The notes below the pieces were generated by a model, which saw only the letters and a program-made list of their open reading frames with translations, was not told the origin of the DNA and searched no databases. Both the position numbers and the translations under genes were made by a program. Below are positions 15,996-23,866 of a stretch of 64,000 bases of DNA, in pieces. The first letter of the stretch is position 1; each line of letters opens with the position of its first letter. The DNA comes from Thermoleophilaceae bacterium (GTDB taxonomy: Bacteria > Actinomycetota > Thermoleophilia > Solirubrobacterales > Thermoleophilaceae). The stretch covers positions 310,001 through 374,000 of the forward strand of contig JBBDYQ010000002.1 in NCBI GenBank assembly GCA_040901445.1. The letters run 5' to 3'.

Positions 15996-17324
15996 ATGCA
16001 CGCCGAGCTCGGGTCGATCGTCGGGCCGGACCACGTGATCGCCGATCCCCCGGCGCGCTACCTCCAGGACGCCACCGTGAGCCGCGGGCTGCGGGGCCGT
16101 GCCGACGCCGTGGTGCTGCCGGGCAGCGCCGAGGAGACGGCCGCCGTGCTGGCCTGGTGCTACGAGCGCGGCGTCCCGGTCACCCCGCGCGGCGGCGGCA
16201 CGGGCTTCGCCGGCGGGGCAGTGCCGGTCGAGGGCGGCGTGCTGCTGTCGCTGGAGCGGCTCGCGCGGGTGCGCTCGCTCGACCCCGGGGTCTGGCGGAT
16301 GGAGGTCGAGGCCGGCGTGACCACGGCACACGTGCGGCGGCTGGCGCGGGAGAACGGGCTGCTCTTCCCTCCCGACCCCGGAGCGGCCGAGGACTCCCAG
16401 ATCGGCGGCAACATCGCCACGAACGCGGGCGGCCCGCACGCGTTCAAGTACGGGGTGACGGGCGCGTGGGTCACCGGGCTCGAGGCCGCCATGGCCCCCG
16501 GCGAGCTGGTGCGCATGGGCGGCCCGGTGCGCAAGGACGTGGCGGGCTACGACCTGCGCGGGCTGCTCGTGGGCTCCGAGGGCACGCTCGGCGTGATCAC
16601 CGCGGCGTGGCTGGCGCTGCTGCCGGCACCCGAGGCGGCATTGCCGCTGATGGGCCTCTATGCCGGCCCGGCGGAGGGCTGCGAGGCGATCGGAAGGGTG
16701 CTGGCCAGCGGATTGGTGCCCGCCGCGCTCGAGTACCTCGACGCGGGCACCCTCCGGGCCGCCGCGGCGGGCTTTCCCGGCGGGCTCGACGCCCGCGCGG
16801 GCTTCATGGTGCTGGCGGAGGCCGACGGCTCGCGCGCGGAGGCCGAGCGCCTGGCGGAAGAGCTGCGCGAGGCGCTCGCCGGCGGCGCCCTCGCCGTGCT
16901 CGCCCCCGACCCCGGCGCGCTCTGGCGCTGGCGCGACGGCGTGTCGATCGCCGTCGGCGCGCTGCGCGGCGGCAAGGTGAGCGAGGACGTGGCCGTACCG
17001 GTGGACCGGCTGCGCGAGGCGATCGAGGGCACGCTCGAGATCGGCCGCCGGCACGGTCTCGAAGCCTGCAGCTGGGGGCACGCGGGCGACGGCAACCTGC
17101 ACTCCACGTTCCTCCTCCCCCGTGAGGAGGCGGCGCGGGCGGAGGCCGCGGCGGCCGAGCTGTTCGAGCTGGCGCTGGCGCTCGGTGGCTCGATCTCGGG
17201 CGAGCACGGCGTGGGGCTGGTGAAGCGCGGGCAGGTGCGCGGGCCGGTGCGGCTGCACGCGGCGGTGAAGGCGGCGCTCGACCCGAAGGGATTGCTCAAC
17301 CCGCAGAAGAAGCTGCCGGGCTGA
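15996..17324 (+). CDS. FAD-linked oxidase, glycolate/D-lactate dehydrogenase GlcD-like
   Basis: A 442-residue protein of the vanillyl-alcohol oxidase flavoprotein family. The FAD-binding part shows VPVTPRGGGTGFAGGAVP at about 64-81 and QIGGNIATNAGGPHAFKYG at about 133-151. The C-terminal domain has SWGHAGDGNLHSTF and ISGEHGVGLVKRGQV, ending in LDPKGLLNPQKKLPG, all hallmarks of the GlcD/Dld group. It oxidises 2-hydroxy acids, passing electrons to a partner or quinone. No GlcE/GlcF genes are adjacent. It follows the 27-residue membrane ORF directly. Confidence 0.9.
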   Translation: MHAELGSIVGPDHVIADPPARYLQDATVSRGLRGRADAVVLPGSAEETAAVLAWCYERGVPVTPRGGGTGFAGGAVPVEGGVLLSLERLARVRSLDPGVWRMEVEAGVTTAHVRRLARENGLLFPPDPGAAEDSQIGGNIATNAGGPHAFKYGVTGAWVTGLEAAMAPGELVRMGGPVRKDVAGYDLRGLLVGSEGTLGVITAAWLALLPAPEAALPLMGLYAGPAEGCEAIGRVLASGLVPAALEYLDAGTLRAAAAGFPGGLDARAGFMVLAEADGSRAEAERLAEELREALAGGALAVLAPDPGALWRWRDGVSIAVGALRGGKVSEDVAVPVDRLREAIEGTLEIGRRHGLEACSWGHAGDGNLHSTFLLPREEAARAEAAAAELFELALALGGSISGEHGVGLVKRGQVRGPVRLHAAVKAALDPKGLLNPQKKLPG

Positions 17325-17328
17325 GCGG

Positions 17329-18945
17329 CTACGCCGCGCGGGGGAGCTCGGACAGCCGCTCGGGGACCTCTCCCAGCGGCAGCTCGAGCGCCTCGTTGGC
17401 CGCCAGCCAGCCCGCCACGATCCTCACCTCGTCGACCTCCTCCTTGGCGAGCAGGGAGGAGCCGGCGCCACGCGCGGCCACCGCCGCGCTGCGCCGCTCC
17501 AGCTCGGCCGCCGGCGGCAGCGGCCCCCACTCGGCCACCCGCCCGGCCACGATCCAGAAGGCGTCGAAGCGCTCCTTGGCCGGGTGGCGGGCGATGACCA
17601 GCCGCGACCCGGCGTGGGTGGCGCGCAGCACTCCCTCGAGACGGCCGAGCGCCCCGGCCAGGCGGTCGCGGCGCCGGCGCAGCGCCTCGGCCGCCTCGTA
17701 GCGGCGCGCGCCCGCGGCCGCGCGCATGCGCTCCTCGATCTCGCCGAGCAGGCGCTCCTCCGCAGCGCCGGATCCGTCGAACAGGCCGAGCGCGGCGTCG
17801 AGCCGCCGGCGGTAGGCGTTTGGGTCGAGATCACCGAGGCAGGGCGAGAGGCAGCGGCCCATCTGCCCGTAGATCGACGGGTGGTCGCGCCGGCGCATGG
17901 AACGGCCGCAGTGGCGCAGCGCGAACAGGCTCGTGAGGTTGTCGGCCAGCTCGACGGCGGCGCGCTTGCCGCGCATGGGCCCGACGTTCACGGCAAGCCC
18001 CGGGGCGGGGGCGGGGGCCACCTCGAGCACGGGGTAGGAGATGTCCAGCCGCGCTCGCAGGTACACCCAGCCGTCGGTGCGCTTGAGCTGCCGGTTGCCC
18101 GGCGGGCGCAGCTCCTTGATCAGCCGGTTCTCCAGCACGAGCGCCCCGAGCTCGGAGTTCGTGGAGCGGTAGTCCACGACCTCGGCCCGCTCGGTCCAGC
18201 CCGCCGGGGCGCAGAAGTGGGAGCGCGCGCGGGTGCGCAGCGACACCGACTTGCCCACGTACAGCGGGCGCCCGCGCTCGTCGCGGAAGACGTACACGCC
18301 GGGGTCCTGGGGCAGCTTGCTGAGGTCCGGGCGCTCGGCGGGCGGGCGCCGGCGCACCGGCTCCTTCGCGGCCTTGCGGCGCCGCGAGCCCAGCAGCGCG
18401 ATGGCCTCGCCGACGCTGGCCGCGTTCGCGCACAGGCGCGGGAACAGGGCGCAGAAGATGCGCGCGCAGGTCTCGGCGTCCACGAGCGCGCGGTGGGTGC
18501 CCTCGACCTCGATGCCGAGGGAGCCGGCCAGCGCGGCGAGCTTGCGCTGGCGGGCCAGCGGGGCGAAGCGGCGCGCCAGCGCCACGGTGCACAGCACCGG
18601 CGGGTCGGGCCAGTCGAGCCCGCAGCGCTCGAAGGCCTGCTGGAGCACGCGCCGGTCGAAGGGGGCGTTGTGGGCCACGAGCACCCGCCCGTCCAGCATG
18701 CCCGCAAGCTCCCCCAGCACGTGCTCGCGAGGCGGCGCCACGTCCACCATCGCCTGCGTGATTCCCGTGAAGCGCTGGATGCCGCGCGACAGCGGCCGCT
18801 CCACCCGCACCAGCGACTCGAAGCGCTCGTGCAGCTCCCCGCCGCCCACCAGCACCGCGCCCACCTCGGTGAGCTCGCAGGCCTCGCCCGCGAGCCCGTT
18901 GGTCTCGCAGTCCACCGCCAGGTATTCCGCGCCCGCCAGCTGCAT
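17329..18945 (-). CDS. DEDDh exonuclease fused to a GIY-YIG (UvrC N-terminal-like/Cho) nuclease
   Basis: A 538-residue two-domain nuclease. Residues about 1-170 are a DnaQ-like 3'-5' exonuclease with VDCETNG (Exo I), VAHNAPFDRRVL (Exo II) and HRALVDAETCARIF (Exo III). Residues about 210-290 are a GIY-YIG domain: DPGVYVFRDERGRPLYVGKS, then LRTRARSHF. The rest resembles the UvrC-like middle region, with CLSPCLGDLDPNAY and a UVR-like helix pair (RRYEAAEALRRRRDRLAGAL). This fusion is common in actinobacteria and is thought to act in DNA repair. The ATG at 18945 is the best start. It is convergent with glcD. Confidence 0.92.
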   Translation of the reverse strand: MQLAGAEYLAVDCETNGLAGEACELTEVGAVLVGGGELHERFESLVRVERPLSRGIQRFTGITQAMVDVAPPREHVLGELAGMLDGRVLVAHNAPFDRRVLQQAFERCGLDWPDPPVLCTVALARRFAPLARQRKLAALAGSLGIEVEGTHRALVDAETCARIFCALFPRLCANAASVGEAIALLGSRRRKAAKEPVRRRPPAERPDLSKLPQDPGVYVFRDERGRPLYVGKSVSLRTRARSHFCAPAGWTERAEVVDYRSTNSELGALVLENRLIKELRPPGNRQLKRTDGWVYLRARLDISYPVLEVAPAPAPGLAVNVGPMRGKRAAVELADNLTSLFALRHCGRSMRRRDHPSIYGQMGRCLSPCLGDLDPNAYRRRLDAALGLFDGSGAAEERLLGEIEERMRAAAGARRYEAAEALRRRRDRLAGALGRLEGVLRATHAGSRLVIARHPAKERFDAFWIVAGRVAEWGPLPPAAELERRSAAVAARGAGSSLLAKEEVDEVRIVAGWLAANEALELPLGEVPERLSELPRAA

Positions 18946-19008
18946 GGGGGAACGTGTGTACGCCCCGCGCCGGACGCCGCGGGCGCCGGCTTGCAAGGAT
19001 GGAGCGCG

Positions 19009-19479
19009 ATGCGTCTGGCGATGTTCCTGCTCGCCGCCGCCGCGCTGGCCCTGCCCGCGTGCGGTGGCGACGACGAGCCCGATCGCGGGGCCACCGGGCC
19101 GGTTTCGCCCACCACCGGCACGGAGACGGCGCCGCCGGCGGCCGACCCCGGGGCCACCGCCGCGATCGCCCCCGCCGACGAGTCGGAGATCCGCGACGTG
19201 GTGGTGGCCGCGGCCACGAACAGGGAGCCGTGCGAGCACCTCACGGAGCGCTACCTGGAGGAGTTCGTGCTCGAAGGGGTCACGAGCGAGGATCCCTCGG
19301 CTGCCTGTCGCGAGGCCGAGCAGGGCCAGCCCGAGCTGCGCGAGTCCGACGTGCGCATCAGCGCCGTCCGCGGCGCGGGCGACGAGGCCGAGGTGCGCTT
19401 CTCGATCGCCGGCATCGAGCAGACCGCGATGATGGTCCGCGGCCGCGACGGCTGGCTGATCGACAAGTTCGACGTGTGA
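19009..19479 (+). CDS. Small lipoprotein with SnoaL/NTF2-like domain
   Basis: A 156-residue protein with a lipoprotein signal and lipobox LPAC at residues 15-18 (LAAAALALPACGG). A Pro/Thr-rich linker follows, then a domain from about residue 60 (ESEIRDVVVAAATNREPCEHL to VRGRDGWLIDKFDV). The pattern of helix, Cys-containing loop and final beta-strands resembles NTF2-like lipoproteins of actinobacteria. It is anchored to the outer face of the membrane. The role is unknown. It is divergent from the exonuclease gene. Confidence 0.72.
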   Translation: MRLAMFLLAAAALALPACGGDDEPDRGATGPVSPTTGTETAPPAADPGATAAIAPADESEIRDVVVAAATNREPCEHLTERYLEEFVLEGVTSEDPSAACREAEQGQPELRESDVRISAVRGAGDEAEVRFSIAGIEQTAMMVRGRDGWLIDKFDV

Positions 19480-19503
19480 CGTCCGTCACTCACCCTTGAC
19501 CCA

Positions 19504-19518
19504 CATACCGCCGGTATG
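19504..19518. promoter_or_regulatory. Perfect 15-bp palindrome upstream of the alpha/beta hydrolase
   Basis: CATACCGCCGGTATG is a 7-1-7 perfect palindrome located 14 bp before the ATG at 19532, directly after TTGACC (19496-19501), which could be a -35 element. Its position and symmetry fit a TetR-family operator. It resembles the palindrome at 36532-36545. Confidence 0.55.
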
Positions 19519-19531
19519 GAACCGTCGCGTC

Positions 19532-20383
19532 ATGAGCTCCGTCACGCTTCCCCAAGGCACCGTCCACTACGCGGAGTCCGGCTCCGGCCGGCCGCTGGTC
19601 TTCGTCCACGGCCTGCTGGTGAACGGCTCGCTGTGGCGCAAGGTCGTGCCGCTGCTCGAGGGCGACTTCCGCTGCATCGTTCCCGAGCTGCCGCTCGGGT
19701 CGCACCGGAGCGCGCTGACCGACCCGGATGCCGCGTCGCCCCCGGGCGTGGCCAAGCTGGTGGCCGACTTCATCGCGGCCCTGGAGCTCGAGGACGTCGT
19801 GCTCGTGGGCAACGACACCGGCGGGGCCATCTCCCAGATCGTGGCGGCCGACCACCCCGAGCGGCTCGGCGCGCTCGTGCTCACCCCCTGCGACGCGTAC
19901 GAGAACTTCCTGCCGCCCGCCTTCCGGCCGCTGCAGTGGCTCGCGCATGTGCCCGGCGCGCTCACGGGAATCCTCCAGGGCATGCGGATCGGGGCCATCC
20001 GCCGCTCGCCGCTGGGCTACGGGATGCTGCTCAAGCGGCCCGACCCGCAGGTGCTCGAGGGCTGGGCGCGCCCGTCGCTCGAGGACCCCGCCGTGCGTCG
20101 CGACGCCGTCAGCTTCCTCAAGCGCATCGACAAGCGCTACACGCTGGAGGCGGCGGAGAAGCTCAAGTCGTTCCCCCACCCCGTGCTGCTTGCGTGGGCG
20201 CCCGAGGACCGCTTCTTCAAGCTGAAGTTCGCCGAGCGGTTGGCCGCGGACATCCCGGACGCGCGCCTCGAGCGGGTCGAGGACTCGCGGACGTTCATGT
20301 CCGAGGACCAGCCGGAGCGCCTGGCCGAGCTAATCGCGGCCTTCGCGCGCGCTCCGCAGGGTCAGCCGGCCAGCTCGGGCTGA
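19532..20383 (+). CDS. Alpha/beta-fold hydrolase, haloalkane-dehalogenase-like, without a visible catalytic His
   Basis: A 283-residue cytoplasmic protein. The oxyanion region PLVFVHGLLVNGSLW and the nucleophile elbow VLVGNDTGGAISQIV (Asp nucleophile, as in haloalkane dehalogenases) are clear. The acid would be in LLAWAPEDRFFK. Where relatives have Gly-His near the C-terminus, this protein reads EDSRTFMSEDQPERL, so the expected His is absent. The ATG at 19532 is preferred over an in-frame start at 19496 because the palindrome and -35-like box lie between them. The last 22 bp overlap the convergent gene. Catalysis is uncertain. Confidence 0.82.
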   Translation: MSSVTLPQGTVHYAESGSGRPLVFVHGLLVNGSLWRKVVPLLEGDFRCIVPELPLGSHRSALTDPDAASPPGVAKLVADFIAALELEDVVLVGNDTGGAISQIVAADHPERLGALVLTPCDAYENFLPPAFRPLQWLAHVPGALTGILQGMRIGAIRRSPLGYGMLLKRPDPQVLEGWARPSLEDPAVRRDAVSFLKRIDKRYTLEAAEKLKSFPHPVLLAWAPEDRFFKLKFAERLAADIPDARLERVEDSRTFMSEDQPERLAELIAAFARAPQGQPASSG

Positions 20384-20727
20384 TGCTCGCGCAGGTGGCG
20401 CTCGATCGTCTCCCGCACCCAGCGGCGGTTGTCGGTGTCCGCCATCCGGTAACGGCCCAGCAGCTCCTTCTGGCCCTCGAGCGGTAGGCCCGCGATCTCC
20501 CAGCGCACCGTGAGGCGCTCGAAGAGGAGCTCCTCGCGGCGCGCCCAGCGATCCTCGGCGCTGGCGGCAGGCGTGGCGTCGAGACTCTGCAGCTTGCCGG
20601 CGGTGCCGGCCGAGAGGGCGTTGCGCAGCGTGAGCACGTTGCCCTCCTCGTCGCGATAGTCGCTGGTGGGCACCGGGGCGCTTCCCGCGCGGTCCGCCTT
20701 CTGCCGCTTGCGCTGCCGTCGTCCCAT
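20362..20727 (-). CDS. Conserved-looking hypothetical protein
   Basis: A 121-residue soluble protein, basic at the start (MGRRQRKRQKADRAG) and helical later (AEDRWARREELLFERLTVRW, then RMADTDNRRWVRETIERHLREH). I do not recognise a family, and there are no membrane segments. The middle reads DEEGNVLTLRNALSAGTAGKL, giving it plausible codon use throughout. Its 3' end overlaps the convergent alpha/beta hydrolase gene by 22 bp, and it is divergent from the acyltransferase gene 38 bp away. Confidence 0.6.
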   Translation of the reverse strand: MGRRQRKRQKADRAGSAPVPTSDYRDEEGNVLTLRNALSAGTAGKLQSLDATPAASAEDRWARREELLFERLTVRWEIAGLPLEGQKELLGRYRMADTDNRRWVRETIERHLREHQPELAG

Positions 20728-20765
20728 GTCGACCCAACCGTAGCGGCGGCTACGCTCGGCTCGCC

Positions 20766-21500
20766 GTGACCAACGAGGAGGCCCACCGCCTCGCCCGCGA
20801 GAAGGGCGTGTCGCGACCGCTCTACTTCGTCGTGCGGATGCTCATCACGCCGTTCCTACGGCTGTGGTTCCGCATGCACATCGGTGGCGCCGAGCACGTG
20901 CCGGCCGGTGGCGCGGCCATCGTCGCGCCCAACCACAAGAGCTTCTTCGACTCGTTCTTCATAGCGCTCGCCACCAAGCGGCACCTGCGCTTCATGGGCA
21001 AGACCGAGCTGTTCGAGGGCGGCAAGGGCCGCCTTCTCGTGCGGCTGGGCGCATTCCCGGTGCGCCGCGGCGAATCCGACGCCGACGCACTCGAGACTGC
21101 CCGGGAGATCCTGCGCCAGGGCGGACTGCTCGCGCTCTTCCCCGAGGGCACGCGCGTGCGCGACCCGGCCACGCTCGGCTCGCCGCGGCGCGGCGCGGGA
21201 CGGCTGGCCATCGAGGCGGGCGCCCCGCTCATCCCGGCGGCGATCACCGGCACCGAACGGCTCTTCTGGCACGGGATCCCCAAGCCCCGGCGCGTGCAGG
21301 TGTCATTCGGCGAGCCCATCGACGTGCGGCAGCTCGAGTCCACGCCCGAGGCTGCGACCGAGGTGGTGGAGGGCACGCTGTGGCCGGAGGTCGAGAGCCA
21401 GTATGGGCGGCTGCTGGCGCGACCGACGCTGATCGCCGCGGCGCTGGCGGCGCTCGGCGTCGGGGGCGGGCTGGCGGTCAGGCGGCGCCGGCGCCGCTAG
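20766..21500 (+). CDS. 1-acyl-sn-glycerol-3-phosphate acyltransferase (PlsC family)
   Basis: A 244-residue acyltransferase. It has the HX4D motif in VAPNHKSFFDSFF (about residue 57), the acyl-acceptor motif LALFPEGTRVRDPATLG (about 123) and VPVRRGESD-like positions (FPVRRGESDADAL). A hydrophobic stretch near the N-terminus (LYFVVRMLITPFLRLWF) and another at the C-terminus (LIAAALAALGVGGGLAV) suggest membrane association. It acylates lysophosphatidate to phosphatidate or a related acceptor. The start is GTG. The stop overlaps the convergent mscL gene by 23 bp. Confidence 0.9.
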   Translation: MTNEEAHRLAREKGVSRPLYFVVRMLITPFLRLWFRMHIGGAEHVPAGGAAIVAPNHKSFFDSFFIALATKRHLRFMGKTELFEGGKGRLLVRLGAFPVRRGESDADALETAREILRQGGLLALFPEGTRVRDPATLGSPRRGAGRLAIEAGAPLIPAAITGTERLFWHGIPKPRRVQVSFGEPIDVRQLESTPEAATEVVEGTLWPEVESQYGRLLARPTLIAAALAALGVGGGLAVRRRRRR

Positions 21501-21906
21501 GCGCGGGGCCCACCTGCGCGGTGCAGAACGCGCAGCGGTTGGCCCGCACCGGAATCTCGCTCAGGCATTCCGGGCAGTTCCTCGTCGGCTCGTCCACAGG
21601 TGGCTCGCTCTTCATCCTCGAGAGCAGGGCGTTCACCGGCTTGATGACGAAGAAGAACACCACGGCGGCGATGATCAGGAAGGCGATCAGCGCATTGATG
21701 AAGTGCCCGTAGCGGAACACCGAGTCGTTGATCGTGAAGGTCAGCCCGGAGAAGTCGGGCTGTCCTCCTAGCGCCGCGATGAGCGGCGTGATGAAATCGG
21801 CCACCAGCGCCGTGACCAGGGCGCCGAACGCAGTGCCGATCACGACAGCCACCGCCAGATCGACGAGGTTGCCGCGGATGATGAAGTCACGAAACTCCTT
21901 GAACAT
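21478..21906 (-). CDS. mscL: Large-conductance mechanosensitive channel with C-terminal zinc ribbon
   Basis: A 142-residue protein starting MFKEFRDFIIRGNLVDLAVA, the canonical MscL N-terminal and first transmembrane helix. The second helix is FINALIAFLIIAAVVFFFVI at about 75-94. It forms the homopentameric emergency release valve of the inner membrane. The tail adds CPECLSEIPVRANRCAFC, two CxxC pairs that would make a small zinc ribbon; this addition is not part of the core channel. Its ATG at 21906-21904 overlaps the ATG of the divergent DUF5995 gene. Confidence 0.95.
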   Translation of the reverse strand: MFKEFRDFIIRGNLVDLAVAVVIGTAFGALVTALVADFITPLIAALGGQPDFSGLTFTINDSVFRYGHFINALIAFLIIAAVVFFFVIKPVNALLSRMKSEPPVDEPTRNCPECLSEIPVRANRCAFCTAQVGPAPSGAGAA

Positions 21907-22813
21907 GCAGCGCATATACCCACTCGTGGCGCTAATCGCACTCGGCGCCGCGCTCGCCCCGGTGGCGCACGCGGACCACTCCGACGCCAACCCGCCCTGG
22001 CCGTCGCTGCTCCCCACCCTGCCCGTGACAACCGCCGTCCAGCCCCACGCCGTGCCGGGCTGCCCGGAGCCCACGATCGCCTGCGTGGACGACCTGCTCG
22101 TCCGGCTCGACGCGCAGTGGCGCGAGCTCGACGCCGCATGCGACCACCGGGTGCTGTTCTCGCGCAGCTACTTCCGGATCACCGAGGAGCTGCGGCGCGA
22201 TCTCGCCCGTGAGCGGCCCGAGCTGTTCCGCTATCCCGAGTGGATGATCCCGCTGATCGCCGAGTTCTCGAACAGCTACTTCGCCGCGTACGAGGGCTGG
22301 GAGGCGGGCCGGCCGATCCCCGGCGCGTGGCAGGTGGCCTTCGACGCCGCGGCGCACGATGACGTGAGCGCCGGCCAGGACGTGCTGCTCGGCAGCAATG
22401 CGCATGTGCAGCACGACCTCCCCCTGGCCTTGGCCGAGATGGGCCTGCGCACGCCCTCGGGTGACTCGCGCAAGCCCGACCACGACGCGATCAACACCGT
22501 CAACACCCGCCTGTTCGACGAGCTCGAGGACGAGTACGCGGAGCGCTACGACCCGAGCTTCACGCTCATCGACATGAAGCCCCTGCCGCTCGACGAGCTG
22601 GGGTCGATGGAGCTCGTGAAGGTGTGGCGTGAGGGCGCGTGGCGCAGCGCCGAGCGCCTGCTGCTGGCGCGAACGCCCGCCGAGCGGCGGGGTGTGGAGG
22701 AGCAGATCGAGCTGACCTCGCGGATCTGGGCGGAGGTCATCCGGGCGGGAGAGCTGCCGGGCTACCGCGGCGTGCGCGACGCTCACTGCCGCGCGGCGCA
22801 GGCGGGCCTTTAG
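21905..22813 (+). CDS. Secreted DUF5995-family protein
   Basis: A 302-residue protein with a Sec signal (YPLVALIALGAALAPVAHA) and a helical body typical of DUF5995: DDLLVRLDAQWRELDAACDHR, then FSNSYFAAYEGW, VLLGSNAHVQHDLPLALAEM and DHDAINTV. The His/Asp/Asn-rich helices suggest a metal-bound or hydrolase-like helical fold, but no activity is known for the family. The chosen ATG overlaps the mscL start on the other strand; an alternative GTG at 21926 gives a shorter signal. It is followed 13 bp later by the enoyl-CoA hydratase gene. Confidence 0.8.
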   Translation: MQRIYPLVALIALGAALAPVAHADHSDANPPWPSLLPTLPVTTAVQPHAVPGCPEPTIACVDDLLVRLDAQWRELDAACDHRVLFSRSYFRITEELRRDLARERPELFRYPEWMIPLIAEFSNSYFAAYEGWEAGRPIPGAWQVAFDAAAHDDVSAGQDVLLGSNAHVQHDLPLALAEMGLRTPSGDSRKPDHDAINTVNTRLFDELEDEYAERYDPSFTLIDMKPLPLDELGSMELVKVWREGAWRSAERLLLARTPAERRGVEEQIELTSRIWAEVIRAGELPGYRGVRDAHCRAAQAGL

Positions 22814-22826
22814 ACTCGCGCCCACC

Positions 22827-23594
22827 TTGGCCGAGGAAGCCGTCCTCACCCAGCGCCGCGGGCGCGTCCTGCTCATCACGCTCAACCGCCCCGACGCCCG
22901 CAATGCCGTCAACGGCGCGCTGGCCGAGGGCGTGGCGTCCGCGCTCGGCGAGCTCGACACCGAAGACGAGCTGCAGGCGGGCGTGCTCACCGGCGCGGGC
23001 AAGGGCTTCAGCGCCGGCATGGACCTCAAGGCCTTCGTGCGCGGGGAGAGCCCCTTCGTGGAGGGCCGCGGCTTCGCCGGGATCGTGCAGGGCCCGCCGC
23101 GCAAGCCGCTGATCGCCGCGATCGAGGGCTTCGCCGTGGCCGGCGGCCTCGAGATCGCGCTGGCCTGCGACCTGATCGTGGCGGCGCGCGGCGCCAAGCT
23201 GGGCATCCCCGAGGTCAAGCGCAGCCTGGTGGCGGCCGGCGGCGCGCTCATCCACCTGCCGCGGCGGATCCCCTACCACGTGGCGATGGAGCTGGCTTTG
23301 ACCGGCGACCCGATCGACGCCGAGCGCGGCGCGCAGCTCGGGCTGGTGAACCGCCTGGCCGAGCCGGGCGGGGCCGTGGACGCCGCGCTCGAGCTGGCCG
23401 AGGCGGTGGCCCGCAACGGCCCGCTCGCCCTCGACGCCTCCAAGCGGCTGCTGCGCGAGTCGCTGGATTGGAGCGAGGAGGAGGCGTGGCGGCGCCAGGG
23501 CGAGATCGCCGGGCCCGTGCTCGTCTCCGAGGACGCCCGCGAGGGCGCCACCGCGTTCGCCGAGAAGCGCGACCCGGTCTGGCGCGGTCGCTAG
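22827..23594 (+). CDS. Enoyl-CoA hydratase/isomerase (crotonase) family
   Basis: A 255-residue crotonase-fold enzyme from a TTG start. It has LLITLNRPDARNAVN at the N-terminus, the oxyanion-hole loop GFSAGMDLKAF (about 63-73) and the second loop IEGFAVAGGLEIALACDLIVA (about 98-118). The position of the first catalytic Glu in EVKRSLVAAGGALIHLPRR carries Ala-Gly rather than a clear Glu, while a Glu is present at PEVKRS. Members hydrate or isomerise acyl-CoA thioesters in fatty acid degradation. It probably shares a transcript with the DUF5995 gene. Confidence 0.88.
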   Translation: MAEEAVLTQRRGRVLLITLNRPDARNAVNGALAEGVASALGELDTEDELQAGVLTGAGKGFSAGMDLKAFVRGESPFVEGRGFAGIVQGPPRKPLIAAIEGFAVAGGLEIALACDLIVAARGAKLGIPEVKRSLVAAGGALIHLPRRIPYHVAMELALTGDPIDAERGAQLGLVNRLAEPGGAVDAALELAEAVARNGPLALDASKRLLRESLDWSEEEAWRRQGEIAGPVLVSEDAREGATAFAEKRDPVWRGR

Positions 23595-23645
23595 CCGGTT
23601 CCACCCGCTCTCAAGCCGGGCGACGGCGAGAAGGCGCCGGCCGCT

Positions 23646-23760
23646 GGTGATGCCCATCACCGCGTGCGACACGGAACGTGACCGCCGCGACCGTGCGGAG
23701 TTGACCACCGTATGGGTCGCAAAGTCCGCACGGCTCGGCCCGAACGCCGGAGGGCCCGGT
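23646..23760. other. Highly structured intergenic element between convergent genes
   Basis: The 272-bp gap 23595-23866 has no gene but strong symmetry. GGTGAT/ATCACC forms a 6-bp hairpin (23646-23661). CCGTGCGGA (23691-23699) pairs perfectly with TCCGCACGG (23725-23733), enclosing an inner GACC/GGTC stem and an asymmetric bulge GCAAAG. GGCCC and GGGCC pair further on, around 23737-23757. It could be a small RNA or a bidirectional terminator region. It matches no riboswitch convincingly. Confidence 0.45.
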
Positions 23761-23866
23761 CACCCGCCCTTGAGACGAGTCACCCCGCGTCGGGTTAGCC
23801 GGCGAGTGTGGCGAGGGCGCCGCTGAGCGACCCCCCATGGGGCGCACTTCGGGACGTTCCCGTCGT

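Noticed and set aside
23691-23760. Possible class I cyclic di-GMP riboswitch because of a GCAAAG bulge
   Set aside because: The second helix and tetraloop/receptor elements are not recognisable, and the element lies between convergent genes with no downstream target on the same strand.
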